From Streptomyces sp. P3 (GTDB lineage Bacteria; Actinomycetota; Actinomycetes; Streptomycetales; Streptomycetaceae): a stretch of 64,000 nucleotides of DNA. Under the pieces are notes generated by a model. It saw only the letters and a program-made list of their open reading frames with translations. It made no database searches and was not told where the DNA came from. The translations under genes were made by a program, and so were the position numbers. The stretch lies in contig JAFEKX020000001.1 in the NCBI GenBank assembly GCA_016893485.2, positions 1,798,001 to 1,862,000 of the forward strand. The letters are read 5' to 3'. Every line of letters begins with the position of its first letter. Position 1 is the first letter of the stretch. Shown here piece after piece: positions 51,523 to 61,326 of this stretch.

Positions 51523-52705
51523 GCCGACACCTCCTCGCGCGCCACGGGCGCCCAGCCGGGGCGCCGCCGTGCAGCGCCGTGTAATAGGGGTCTCCGGGGC
51601 CGATCTCGCCGGCCCGGACGGTCGTGTCCGTGAACGCCGACTTGTAGAGCGCGGTGATCAGCTCCATGCTGGTGCGCCCGTCGGTGCCGCTGCTGCGCGG
51701 GCGTTCACCGGCGCGCATGCTCACGACGAGTTCACGCAGCTGCTCCAGGTGCGAACTCGGCACGTCGGGCCCGAAGTCCTGCCAGGCGGCGGCCTCCTCG
51801 CCCGGCACGTCCGGGGCGGGGGTGACGCGCCAGTTGTCGTTGCTGTGCCCGTAGAGGTGGGTCAGCTCGACGGTCGCGCGCTCGCAGTCGATGCGGATAC
51901 GGCTGACCTCGTCGGGGCTCAGCACGCTGTTCACGACGGTCGCCATCGCGCCGTTCTCGAAGCGGACCAGCGCGGTCGAGACGTCCTCGGTCTCCACGTC
52001 GTGGACCAGCCGCCCGGCCATGGCCTTCACCTCGCTCCACGGCCCGAGCAGATCCAGCAGGAGGTCCATCTGGTGGATGCCGTGCCCCATGGCGGGACCG
52101 CCGCCCTCGGTCTCCCAGCGCCCGCGCCAGGGCACGGCGTAGTAGGCGGTGTCGCGGTACCAGGTGGTCTGGCAGTGCGCCACGAGCGGCCGCCCCATGG
52201 TCTGCTCGGCGAGCAGCCGCCGCACATGCCGGGAACCCGACCCGAAGCGGTGCTGGAAGACGATCGAGGCGTACGGCCCGCCGAGCGTCCCCTTCGCGGG
52301 ACCCTCCTCGTCCTCCACGGCGTCGAAGTCGGCCAGCGTCGGCACCGGCGGCTTCTCGCACCAGACCCAGGCGCCGGCCCGCAGCGCGGCGATGGTCTGC
52401 GCGCGGTGCAGGGTGGGCGGGGTGCAGATGGTGACGAGGTCGGGCCGCTGCTCCCGGAGCATCTGCTCCAGGTCGGTGTAGGCGTGCGGAATCCCGGCCT
52501 CGGCGCTGAAGGACTCGACCGCGTTGGCATCGATGTCAACGGCGGCGACGACCTCGGTCTCGCCCTCCTCGGCGAGCCGGGCGAGCGCGGGGAAATGGGA
52601 CCCGCGGCCGATGGCACCGGCGCCGACCACGGCGGCCCGGACGCGTCGGCCGGTGAGCGGGGGCAAGGGCGGGAAGGCCCCGGGGTCGGTGGCGGGGGTG
52701 GACAT
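51519..52705 (-). CDS. Gfo/Idh/MocA-family NAD(P)-dependent sugar oxidoreductase
   Basis: About 395 residues. N-terminal Rossmann domain with [19 protein letters not shown] and [10 protein letters not shown]; the family EKP motif appears as [14 protein letters not shown], and the substrate domain includes [23 protein letters not shown] with the catalytic-site His. It should oxidise or reduce a sugar or inositol-like substrate. Start MSTPATDPG at 52705, although GGAGG is 17 nt upstream, so a start nearer to it is possible. One frame change near 51562 gives the C-terminus [11 protein letters not shown]. First gene of the operon; a LacI-type operator lies just upstream. Confidence 0.83.
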
Positions 52706-53053
52706 GGTCGTGATCAGCACTCCTCCGGGACAGCGAGCGCATGCAGCAAGCGCTTTCCTCCGCTGCAACGTATGCGCCGCCCCCGCAGCAGGTCAACACC
52801 GCGAACCCGGAGTCGTGGACCACTCGCGAAACCTCGGTGTACGGATACGTCCCACGGCGGCGAAACCTTCCGCCAGGAAGCGTCCGCCCGCCGCGGACCC
52901 CTCGCGCCCCAAGGCGCCCGTCGCCGCGAAACCCCTGTGTCGGGCCTGTCACACCGGGACGCTACGCTGCCCCTCACACACACCCGATCACCGCGCGCGG
53001 CGTTTTGGTGTGTCCTTTGCCCTCCACGATCAGCACTTGGACGCCGTAACTCC
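52706..53053. other. Intergenic region between sugar operon and uppP
   Basis: 348 bases with no convincing gene. It holds the divergent promoters of the sugar operon and uppP, and the LacI-type palindrome at 52746-52757. Nothing else is recognised. Confidence 0.5.
52746..52757. promoter_or_regulatory. LacI-type operator upstream of sugar operon
   Basis: GCAAGCGCTTTC, with the palindromic core AAGCGCTT, resembles LacI/GalR-family operators in Streptomyces. It lies about 40 nt before the oxidoreductase start. No LacI-family gene is in the window, so the regulator would be encoded elsewhere. Confidence 0.5.
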
Positions 53054-53930
53054 ATGTCTTGGTTTGAATCCCTCATCCTCGGACTCGTCCAGGGGCTGAC
53101 CGAGTTCCTCCCCGTCTCCTCCAGCGCGCATCTGCGGCTGACGGCGGCCTTCTCCGGCTGGAAGGACCCGGGCGCGGCCTTCACCGCCATCACGCAGCTC
53201 GGTACGGAGGCGGCGGTGCTGATCTACTTCCGCAAGGACGTGGGCCGCATCCTCGCCGCGTGGTCCCGGTCCCTCACGAACAAGGAGATGCGGCGCGACC
53301 ACGATGCCCAGATGGGCTGGCTGGTGATCGTCGGCTCCATCCCGATCGGCGTGCTCGGGGTCACCCTCAAGGACGCCATCGAGGGCCCGTTCCGCGATCT
53401 GCGCATCACCGCCACGATGCTGATCGTCATGGGCATCGTCATCGGCATCGCCGACCGCATCGCCGACCGCGACGAGAACGGCGGCCGGCACCGCGCCCCC
53501 AAGCAGCGCAAGACCCTGGTCGACCTCAACGCCAAGGACGGCCTCCTGTATGGCCTCTGCCAGGCGCTGGCGCTGGTCCCCGGCGTCTCCCGCTCCGGCG
53601 CGACCATCAGCGGCGGCCTCTTCATGGGCTACACCCGTGAGGCGGCGGCCCGTTACTCCTTCCTCCTCGCCATGCCGGCCGTACTGGCGTCCGGCGCCTT
53701 CGAGTTGAAGGACGCGGCGGAGGAGGGGCATGTGGCGTGGGGGGCCGACGATGTTCGCGACGGTGATCGCGTTCGTGGTCGGTTACGCGGTCATCGCGTG
53801 GTTCATGAAGTTCATCTCCCACAAGAGCTTCATGCCGTTCGTCTACTACCGCGTCGCCCTCGGCATCGTCATCATCGCGCTGGTGACGGCGGGCGTACTG
53901 AGCCCGCACGCGGCGGAGTCGGCGGGTTGA
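53054..53930 (+). CDS. uppP: Undecaprenyl-diphosphatase (frameshifted)
   Basis: Membrane enzyme that recycles undecaprenyl diphosphate for peptidoglycan synthesis and can confer bacitracin tolerance. Family motifs: [14 protein letters not shown] near the N-terminus and [13 protein letters not shown] later, with about eight hydrophobic segments. ATG at 53054 ([14 protein letters not shown]). The frame changes near 53735 inside a G6 run (GTGGGGGGCC), where one G too many fits; after repair [25 protein letters not shown] completes the protein at ~291 residues. Essential-type function makes a true frameshift unlikely. Confidence 0.9.
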
Positions 53931-53955
53931 GCCACCGGGCGCGGGTGACCAACTC

Positions 53956-54475
53956 ATGGCACTGACCCAGCAGTTCGCCCGGGTGACGCCCGAGTAGCTC
54001 GACCGCTGCCGCGCCAACGGCCCTCGACTCGGCCGGGCCGTCTCCCGGCTGGGATCCACCGGAGGCCGACCGGCTCGACACCGACTGGGCACTGTGGGGT
54101 CTCCTCCAACACTGCCGCTCGACCGGAGCCGATCCGGAGTTGATCGCCCTCCTCGACCGGGCCCTCTCGGGCGATCCCGACGGCGATGTGGGGTTCCTGG
54201 ACCACGACGAGGTCCACGACGGTTTCGGCGACCCGCCTCACCTGCTCGGCCCCCGCGCGGTCGCCGTCATAGCCGCCGCGCTGGACCGTGTCCAACTCGA
54301 CAATCCGCTCTCGTCGTTGCCCGCATCCACGGCGGACGCGGCCATAGCCTGCGGATTCAGGGGCGGGTTCGACGGGGACGTGCGGGAACATCTGGCCGAA
54401 CACTTCGTCGCCCTGCGGGAGTTCTACCGGACCGCCGCTCGTCGGACGCAGTGCGTCGTCACGTGGGTCGACTGA
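53956..54475 (+). pseudogene. DUF1877-like protein with premature TAG (possible sequence error)
   Basis: [13 protein letters not shown] is followed by TAG at 53995-53997, then LDRCRAN and, after a frame change near 54015, a DUF1877/YfbM-like protein (DTDWALWGLLQHCRSTGADPELIALLDRALSGD ... REHLAEHFVALREFYRTAARRTQCVVTWVD). DUF1877 proteins usually read 'PEELDRL' here, so TAG replaces GAG by one substitution. This is either a real nonsense mutation or a base error. An internal start at 54140 could make a short product. Stop at 54473. Confidence 0.55.
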
Positions 54476-54583
54476 GCGTCACGCCCGCCCCGGGCCCCGG
54501 TTCACGGCGCCCGTGACCAACCCCATACGGTCTGAGTAGCCGTCCGGTAGCGCAGTGTCAGTCCTTGCCCCTAGGCTGTTCGC

Positions 54584-54763
54584 ATGTCCCCCGATTCCAT
54601 GGCCACTGGTTCCGTGCGGTCTGCTGCCGAGGTGAACGAGCAGATCCGGGCACTCTGGCTGCGCGCGGGCGGCTCCCTCTCGACCCAAGAGCGCGAGGAA
54701 TACGAGCTGTTGGTGGTCGAGTGGGCCGCGGCGATCCGCGACGAGGTCATCGCGGCGGCCTGA
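54584..54763 (+). CDS. Small conserved-type hypothetical protein (59 aa)
   Basis: 59 codons from ATG at 54584 to TGA at 54761. The product is MSPDSMATGSVRSAAEVNEQ then IRALWLRAGGSLSTQEREEY, ELLVVEWAAAIRDEVIAAA; it is helical and acidic. Codon use is normal for the genome (GC-rich third positions). No recognised domain or catalytic motif. It stands alone between the DUF1877-like gene and a convergent SDR. Confidence 0.65.
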   Translation: MSPDSMATGSVRSAAEVNEQIRALWLRAGGSLSTQEREEYELLVVEWAAAIRDEVIAAA

Positions 54764-54805
54764 GCGCGACACCGGCCGCCTGGACCCCGGGCCGGAGCGT
54801 GAGCC

Positions 54806-55462
54806 TCACCGCGCCGCCCGTCCCCGTATCACCGTCCCCCGCACATACGACGCGTCCGGTGACATCAACCAGGCGATGGCGGCGGCGACTTCCTCGGTGT
54901 CTCCAGGTTCGACCGCGTTGACGCGGATGCCGGGGCCGAGTTCCTTGGCGAGGTTCAGGGTGAGGGCCTCGACGGCGGCGTTCGTCATCGCGTGGTGGAC
55001 GGGGGCGTCGGGGGTGGCGGCGCACGGGATCACGTTCACGATCACGCCATTGCCCCGTGCCGTCATCGCTCGCGCCGCCCGGCGTGAACACAGCAGTGGG
55101 CCAAGGAGGTTGACCTCGACGATTCGGCGCAGGTCGGCCGGGTCCGTGTCGGCGAAACTGGTGGACGGCCCCGCCAACCCCGCGTTGTTCACCAGCCCGT
55201 TGTTCACCAGCCCGGTGACCGGGCCGAGTTGCCTCTCGGCCGACGTGAACAGCCGCTCGACGTCCGCCGATACGGACGTGTCCGCCCGTACGCAGAGCGT
55301 GCGGGCGCCCAACCGCCGTACCCCCTCCGCCGCCTCCTCGGCCGCGTCCGCGTCCCCTGCGTGGCTCACGACCACGTCGTGACCCTCCTCCGCGAGCCTG
55401 CGGCAGGTCGCGGCGCCGGTTCCCGGGCCGGCGCCGGTGACGACCGTGACAAGACGTTTCAT
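54806..55462 (-). CDS. SDR-fold protein lacking the catalytic Ser-Tyr-Lys
   Basis: 218-residue short-chain dehydrogenase fold. The cofactor motif TGAGPGTGAATC and the NNAG motif are present, the latter inside a 15-nt tandem duplication (VNNGLVNNAG). The catalytic positions are lost: the usual Ser strand reads NVIPCAATPDA, and the Y-x3-K reads H-H-A-M-T-N-A-A (Tyr to His, Lys to Asn). It is therefore probably not an active dehydrogenase. Start MKRLVTVVTGAG at 55462 with GAGGAG upstream. A 10-bp degenerate tandem repeat begins 17 nt further upstream. The frame is intact. Confidence 0.78.
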   Translation of the reverse strand: MKRLVTVVTGAGPGTGAATCRRLAEEGHDVVVSHAGDADAAEEAAEGVRRLGARTLCVRADTSVSADVERLFTSAERQLGPVTGLVNNGLVNNAGLAGPSTSFADTDPADLRRIVEVNLLGPLLCSRRAARAMTARGNGVIVNVIPCAATPDAPVHHAMTNAAVEALTLNLAKELGPGIRVNAVEPGDTEEVAAAIAWLMSPDASYVRGTVIRGRAAR

Positions 55463-55478
55463 GGACCACTCCTCGCGA

Positions 55479-55558
55479 CGAAGGACGACCAAGACTGCCG
55501 AAGAACGACAAAGAGCGACGAAGAACGCTGAAGAACGCCGAAGACCTGCGCAGACCTG
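55479..55558. repeat. Eight degenerate 10-bp tandem repeats upstream of the SDR gene
   Basis: Successive decamers: CGAAGGACGA, CCAAGACTGC, CGAAGAACGA, CAAAGAGCGA, CGAAGAACGC, TGAAGAACGC, CGAAGACCTG, CGCAGACCTG. Consensus CGAAGAACGN. The period equals about one helical turn. The array lies between the divergent SDR and NTF2-like genes. On the SDR transcript it would be a pyrimidine-rich UTR. Confidence 0.7.
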
Positions 55559-55635
55559 GGAGAACCACCGAATGTTCCCCACCTTGTATCCGCGTCCCTC
55601 TTGGCGCGACACCCTCCGTAGCCAACACTGAGCCG

Positions 55636-56135
55636 ATGACGCAGCGTGTGGAACTGGCGATTGTGATGGACCGGCTTGCCGTGGACGAAGTGGTCACCGA
55701 ATACGCGGTGGCGGTGGACGACGGGGACTGGGAGGCGTACCGGAAACTGTTCGCCCCGGACGGGCGTGCCGACTACCGGTCCGCCGGAGGGATCGAGGGG
55801 AACGCGGAGCAGATCCCGCCGGGTGGCTGGCGGAGAGCATGCGGTTGTTCGCGATGCGGCAGCATCTGATCGTCAACCGGCGGATCAGCTTCGGCGCCCC
55901 GGACCAGCACACCGACGACACCGCCCACGTCCAGGCCGACTACGTCAACCCGATGCGCTTCGCCAAGGACGACGTCAGCGCCGACAACCCTTCCACCGCA
56001 CCGGATTTCGTGTGCGGCGGGCGCTACTCGTTCGGGCTGCTGCGGACCGACGACGGCTGGCGGCTGACCGAGGTCGTGGTGGAGGAGAAGTGGCGGCGCC
56101 TTCCCGAACGGCGCCCGGAAGCCGTGGTCCACTGA
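55636..56135 (+). CDS. NTF2/SnoaL-like protein (frameshifted)
   Basis: About 165 residues, SnoaL-like/NTF2 fold. MTQRVELAIVMDRLAVDEVVTEYAVAVDDGDWEAYRKLFAPDGRADYRSAGG is the typical N-terminal helix pair and first strand, and RYSFGLLRTDDGWRLTEVVVEEKW the final strands. One frame change near 55825 joins GNAEQI to WLAESMRLFAMRQHLIVNRR. NTF2-like proteins of this class are often ketosteroid-isomerase-like or binding proteins; no function is assigned. Confidence 0.75.
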
Positions 56136-56214
56136 GACGGTCGGCGCGGGGCCCACTGTGCGAGATCGTCCTCGGGACGCACACTGGAGCGACCAGCGGG
56201 TAAGGAGGTGCTGT

Positions 56215-57690
56215 ATGAAGACCTTCGGCGACTGGCTCGCCTCTCCGTGGCGGCGATCCCTGCTCGCCGCGCTCGCGGGCGCCCTGCCCGTGTTCGCGTT
56301 CCCCGCGCCGTCCCTGTGGTGGTTCGCCTACGTCGCGCTCGTCCCCTGGCTCCTGCTGACCCGCTCGGCACCGACCGGACGCCGCGCGGTCTACGACGGC
56401 TGGTTCGGCGGCCTCGGGTTCATGCTGGCGGTGCACAGCTGGCTGGTGCCGAGCCTGAGCGTGTTCATCGTGGTCATCGCGGGCCTGCTGGGCGTGCTGT
56501 GGGCGCCGTGGGGTTGGCTGGTGTGCCGCTTCCTGGGCGGGTGCCGTCGCCCCGCCGGGGTGCCGCCGCGCTGCTGGTGCTGCCCTCGGGCTGGCTGATG
56601 GTCGAACTCGTGCGCTCCTGGCAGGGGTTGGGCGGTCCCTGGGGGCTGCTCGGCTCCACCCAGTGGCAGGTGGAACCGGCGTTGCGGCTCGCCTCGGTGG
56701 GCGGGGTGTGGCTGCTGAGCTTCCTGGTGGTGGCCGTGAATGTCGCGGTCGCCGTGCTGGTTTCGGTCCGTGAGGTGCGGGTGCCCGCGGTCGCGGGGCT
56801 CGTCGCGACCGCCGCCGCGACCTCCGCCGCCTGGGTGTGGTCGCCGCGCCCCGACGTCGACGGAGACGTGCGGATCGCCGTCGTACAGCCCGGTGTCATC
56901 GCGGGCGACGACAGCGGCGTCCGGCGCTTCGACCGCGAGGAGCAGCTCACCCGTCAACTGGCCGGTCGGCACGTGGACTTGATCGCGTGGGGCGAGAGCA
57001 GTGTCGGCTTCGACCTCGCCAAGCGGCCGGACCTGGCACGTCGTATCGCCGCCCTCTCGAAGGAGACCGGCGCCGACATCCTGGTCAACGTGGACGCCGA
57101 GCGCTCCGACAAGCCCGGTATCTACAAGAGTTCGATCCTGGTCGGCCCGAAGGGCTCACCGGTGACCGCTACGACAAGATGCGGCTCGTGCCGTTCGGCG
57201 AGTACATCCCGTTCCGCTCGCTGCTCGGCTGGGCCACCTCCGTCGGCAAGGCGGCGGGCGTCGACCGCAGGCACGGCACCGAGCAGGTCGTGATGAGCGT
57301 GGGGCACGGACTGCGCGTCGGGCCGTTGATCTGCTTCGAGACCGCGTTCCCCGACATGAGCCGGCATCTCGCGCAGGACGGCGCGGACGTGCTGCTCGCG
57401 CAGTCGTCGACCTCGTCGTTCCAGAACAGTTGGGCCCCGAGCAGCACGCCACCCTCGCCGCCCTGCGCGCCGCCGAGACCGGCCGCCCGGTGGTCCACGC
57501 CACCCTGACCGGCGTCTCCGCCGTCTACGGCCCGAGCGGCGAGCGCGTCGGCTCCTGGCTCGGCACCGGCGCGAGCACGACCCGGGTCTACGACGTCCCG
57601 CTCGCGCACGGCATCACGCCGTACGTCCGCTACGGCGACTGGCCGGTGCAGGGCTCGCTGCTGATCCTGGCGCTCGTGTGCGCCGGGGAG
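56215..57690 (+). CDS. lnt: Apolipoprotein N-acyltransferase (frameshifted, end uncertain)
   Basis: Membrane-bound nitrilase-fold enzyme that adds the third acyl chain to lipoproteins. N-terminal membrane segments (LAALAGALPVFAFPAPSLWWFAYVALVPWLLL ...), then the hydrolase domain with the Glu-Lys-Cys triad visible as AWGESSVGFD, YDKMRLVPFGEYIPF and GPLICFETAFPD. ATG at 56215 with AAGGAGG upstream. Frame changes near 56555 (GCCGGGGTGCC, one G short), 57157 and 57437, each cured by one G. The C-terminus is unclear and may run to 57784, over the end of the convergent gene. The gene family is single-copy or few-copy, so errors are more likely than decay. Confidence 0.87.
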
Positions 57691-57702
57691 GGATGCGGGC
57701 GT

Positions 57703-58614
57703 TCAGGCTGCGGCGGACCGCTCCGCGACCTCTCGTACCACCCGCTCGCACAGCTCATGAGTCGCCAGCGCGTCCCGGGCGCTGAGCACCTTTCCGGCGC
57801 GTACGGCGTCGAGGAAGGCGAGGACGACCTGCTCGATGCCGCGCTGCCGGGCCACCGGCACCCAGTCCCCGCGCCGCCGTACGGTCGGCTGGCCCTTGTG
57901 GTCGACGACCTCGGCGAGGTTGAGGACCTGGCGCTTGGTGTCCTGGCCGGAGACCTCGAGGATCTCCTCGACCGAGCCGCTGAGCCGGTTCATCACGCCG
58001 AGGGCGGTGAAGCCGTCGCCGGAGAGCTGGAGCACGAGGTGGTGCAGCAGGCCGTCCTGGGTGCGGGCGCGCACGGTGACGTCCTCGACCGGGCCCGGCA
58101 CCAGGAACCGCAGGGTGTCCACGATGTGGATGAAGTCGTCCAGGATCATCGCGCGCGGCTCCTCGGGGAGCCCGATGCGGTTCTTCTGCATGAGGATCAG
58201 CTCGCGCGGGTGGTCGAGGCACTGCGCGTACCCGGGGCGTGGCGCCGGTTGAAGCCGACCGCGAGCGACACGCCCCGCTCCTCCGCGAGCCGTACCAGCC
58301 GCTCGGATGCGGCGAGTTCGTAGGCGAGGGGGCTTGTCGACGTACGTCGGTACGCCCGCCTCCAGCAGCCGGGTGACGATCTCGGGGTGCACGGCCGTGG
58401 GCGCGTGCACGAACGCGGCGTCGAGGTTCTGCGCGAGGAGCGCGTCGAGGTCCGTGTGCCGCTGCTCCGCCGGGAGGTGCAGGCCGTCGGCGACCTCGGC
58501 GAGGGTGGCGGGCGTGCGGGTCTGCAGATGCAGTTCGACCCCGGGCAGTCCGCCGAGCACCGGCAGGTAGGCCTTCCGCGCGATGTCACCGAGTCCGATG
58601 CAGCCGACCTTCAC
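57703..58614 (-). CDS. Gfo/Idh/MocA-family oxidoreductase (frameshifted)
   Basis: About 303 residues. VKVGCIGLGDIARKAYLPVLGGLPGVELHLQTRTPATLAEVADGL is the Rossmann NAD(P) site; the family EKP motif is YVDKPLAYE, and the substrate domain contains DDFIHIVDTLRFLVPGPVEDV. GTG at 58614 has GGGAGG 4-5 nt upstream. One frame change near 58333 (GACAAGCCC-CCT), again in a C/G run, and another near 58235. Convergent with lnt. The substrate is unknown; it has no sugar-operon neighbours. Confidence 0.8.
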   Translation of the reverse strand: MKVGCIGLGDIARKAYLPVLGGLPGVELHLQTRTPATLAEVADGLHLPAEQRHTDLDALLAQNLDAAFVHAPTAVHPEIVTRLLEAGVPTYVDKPPRLRTRRIRAAGTARGGAGRVARGRLQPAPRPGYAQCLDHPRELILMQKNRIGLPEEPRAMILDDFIHIVDTLRFLVPGPVEDVTVRARTQDGLLHHLVLQLSGDGFTALGVMNRLSGSVEEILEVSGQDTKRQVLNLAEVVDHKGQPTVRRRGDWVPVARQRGIEQVVLAFLDAVRAGKVLSARDALATHELCERVVREVAERSAAA

Positions 58615-58710
58615 GGAGCCTCCCTGGCGTTTGACCTGCGCTACCTCCCGGAAGCATACGGTGGCCGATATCCGCTGGTGCGGGCGGACGGAGCACGCGA
58701 GGATGCGTGG

Positions 58711-59222
58711 ATGACCATCGAACGCAGTGAACCCTCGACCACGGCCGACGAACGCACGATGCTGGACGGCTGGCTGGACTATCACCGGCAGACCCTCGCG
58801 TGGAAGTGCGAGGGCCTGTCCGACGAGCAGTTGAGGACCGCCTCCGCGGAGCCGTCCGGGCTGACGCTCATGGGCCTGGTGCGGCACATGGCCGAGGTGG
58901 AGCGGAGCTGGTACCGCCGGGTCATGGCGGACGAGCAGCTGACCCCGATCTACTCCACCGACGAGGACCCGGACGGCGACTTCCATCTCACCGAGGCGGA
59001 CACCTGGGCGGAGGCGTACGCCACCTGGCAGGCCGAGATCGGGGCGGCGCGGGAGCAGGCGGCCCGGTTCACCCTGGACGACATCTCCTGGGCAAGCACC
59101 GCCGCACCGGCGAGCGCTTCAACCTGCGCTGGATCCACACGCACATGATCGAGGAGTACGCCCGGCACAACGGCCACGCCGACCTGCTCCGTGAGCGGAT
59201 CGACGGGAACACCGGCGACTGA
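58711..59222 (+). CDS. DinB/mycothiol-transferase-like protein (frameshifted)
   Basis: About 170 residues, DinB/DUF664 four-helix bundle. The three metal-binding His are in [11 protein letters not shown] and [20 protein letters not shown]. Actinobacterial members act as mycothiol-dependent transferases or hydrolases; that role is from family knowledge. ATG at 58711 with GAGGA about 8 nt upstream. One frame change near 59090 (TCCTGGGCAAG, one G short) gives [14 protein letters not shown]. It is divergent from the Gfo/Idh gene. Confidence 0.82.
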
Positions 59223-59338
59223 CGTCACGTCACCCGGAGCGGGCGGGCGCCGTCCGTAAGGGGCGGAGATCACCCGTGCGGGGCATCATCCGCTCGTCCG
59301 CTGTCCCAAACGGGTCCGGAACCAGCAGAGTTGCGCGG

Positions 59339-59822
59339 GTGCATCGAACGACGACCACCGCAACGCTCCTGGTCACCGTGGCTGTCTCGGCCCTCTCCGG
59401 CTGTATGACCGTCCAGCGGCCGGCGGCCCCCCCCGCTCCCCGGCCGCACCGTCCCCGGCGTCGGTGCCGCGACCGGAGGGCAGCGCGTCGCCGCAGGTCG
59501 TCCAGGCCCCGGCACGGGAGGCGCTCGAATTCATCAGCCCGTCCCACCGCTCCGAACCGGCCACTCATCCCCCGCACCGCGCACCCGTCACGCCCCCGCG
59601 CACGGCCCAGGCACCGGTCCCCGCGCCCACCCGCACCCCCGGCCGCAGCCCCATCCGCACCCGAAGCCGCACCACCCCCGGCAGCCGGGCTCGGACATCC
59701 CCGACGCGGTCAAGTCGGTCCCCAAGAACACGCAGGACGTCTGCGCCCTCGGCAGGAAGTACGGCGGCTGGCAGCCGGACAGCCCGCAGTCGGTCATCTG
59801 CGGCCAGACCTACGGGCGTTGA
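59339..59822 (+). CDS. Small Pro-rich lipoprotein (frameshifted)
   Basis: VHRTTTTATLLVTVAVSALSGC is a signal peptide with lipobox LSGC, then a Pro-rich low-complexity region and a short C-terminus DIPDAVKSVPKNTQDVCALGRKYGGWQPDSPQSVICGQTYGR with two Cys, perhaps a disulphide. GTG at 59339. At least two frame changes are needed, one near the C8 tract at 59427-59434 and one near 59690. No family recognised beyond 'secreted lipoprotein'. Confidence 0.62.
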
Positions 59823-59872
59823 CACCCCGGACAGGGGCGAGGGGCCTATGCCCGCCGGGCAGCCCCGGGGCT

Positions 59873-60431
59873 CTACGGCCGCTGTCTCGGCGGCCCCCAC
59901 GCCCCGCCCTCGCCCGGGCCCCCGTCCTCCAGCCGGAGCTCCAGCCGCCCGATCGCGGCCCGCACCCCGTTGCCGTAGCCGTCGTCGGCGAGGACCGTGC
60001 AGGCGCTTCGGGCGCGGCGGATGTGGGTGCGGGCGGCGTCGGGGCGGTCGAGCTTCACGTAGTCCGCGGCGAGGTTGAGGTGCAGGGGAGGGGTAGAAGG
60101 CGCGGATCGCGACCGCCCCCTCCTGACCTGCGTCCGCGATGTCCCCGGGGTCTCCGGAGTCCCCCGCGTGCCGCCCGTCCGTCAGCTCGTCCGCGGCCGA
60201 CAACGCCCTCAGGTCCCAGGCGAGTTCGTCGGTCGGGTCGTCCTGGGTGTCCGCCAGGTAGTGGGCCAGGGTGCAGCGGTGCAGTGGGTCGCCGTCCTCG
60301 CCCAGCTCCGCCCACAGGCCCAGCAGCCGCTCCCGGGCCTCCTCGCGGTCGCCGCCGTGGTGCAGCATGACGACCTGTCCGATCCGCGTCAGCAGAGCGT
60401 CCGGCGCCGCCTGCTCCTGTCGCTCCGCCAC
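59873..60431 (-). CDS. TPR-like hypothetical protein (frameshifted)
   Basis: About 185 residues, helical, with TPR-like repeats: LLTRIGQVVMLHHGGDREEARERLLGLWAELGEDGDPLHRCTLAHYLADTQDDPTDELAWDLRAL and, after a frame change near 60085, LHLNLAADYVKLDRPDAARTHIRRARSACTVL. Start MAERQEQAAPDALL at 60431. Probably cytosolic; no enzymatic motif. The next gene upstream on the same strand is ung's convergent-looking neighbour, but there is no overlap. Confidence 0.68.
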
Positions 60432-60532
60432 CGTGTCCTCCGCACTCGCCAGCCACCCTGACTGTCCCTGTCGAAGCTAACCGGCGGCACTGAGAATCCC
60501 CGTCAGGCGGCCCCGGACCGGTCCCGGTGTGG

Positions 60533-61214
60533 TCAGCCCAGGTTCGGGATGCGCCAGTCGATCGCGGTGTGGCCCTGCCGGGCGACGGCCTCGTCGATCT
60601 GGGTGAAGGGGCGGGAGCCGAAGAACTTCTTGGCCGACAGCGGGGAGGGGTGCGCGCCCTTGACCACGACGTGGCGCTCCTCGTCGATCAGGGGAGCTTC
60701 TTCTGCGCGTAGTTCCCCACAGGACGAAGACGGCCGGGTCGGGGCGCTCGGCGACCGCGCGGATGACGGCGTCCGTGAACTTCTCCCAGCCCTTGCCCTT
60801 ATGGGAGTTGGCCTCGCCGGAGCGGACCGTGAGCACCGCGTTGAGCAGCAGGACGCCCTGCTGGGCCCACGGCATCAGATAGCCGTTGTCCGGGATCGGG
60901 AGGTCCAGCTCCTCCTTCATCTCCTTGTAGATGTTCCGGAGGGAGGGCGGGGTCCTGACGCCGGGGCGGACCGAGAAGCACAGGCCGTGGCCCTGGCCCT
61001 CGCCGTGGTACGGGTCCTGGCCGAGCACCAGCACCTTCACCTGGTCGTACGGCGTCGCCTCCAGCGCGGCGAAGACCTCCTCGCGCGGCGGGTAGACGGG
61101 ACCCTTCGCGCGCTCCTCCTCGACGAACTCGGTCAGCTCCTTGAAGTAGGGCTGCTGAAGCTCGTCGCCCAGGACCCCGCGCCAGGACTCGGGGAGCATG
61201 GAGATGTCGGTCAC
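60533..61214 (-). CDS. ung: Uracil-DNA glycosylase, family 1 (frameshifted)
   Basis: Removes uracil from DNA. The catalytic water-activating motif is VLGQDPYHGEGQGHGLCFS, and the DNA-binding/leucine loop motif is KGAHPSPLSAKKFFGSRPF. Length ~226 residues after repair. GTG at 61214 (MTDISMLPES). Two frame changes in runs: near 60713 (TGGGGAACTAC, needs one G to read LWGNYAQKK) and near 60694 (CTCCCCTGATC, needs one C to read LPLIDEERH). These are among the clearest homopolymer errors in the window. Confidence 0.92.
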
Positions 61215-61326
61215 GTCAACTTCCTTACCGTGTGCGGCGACTGCGATGCGGGCGGCCGCGCGGTGCGGTCGCCTCCATGCCCCAGAACCTACAGGCGGCC
61301 ACTGACAACCGGGGCCGGAAGCCGGG

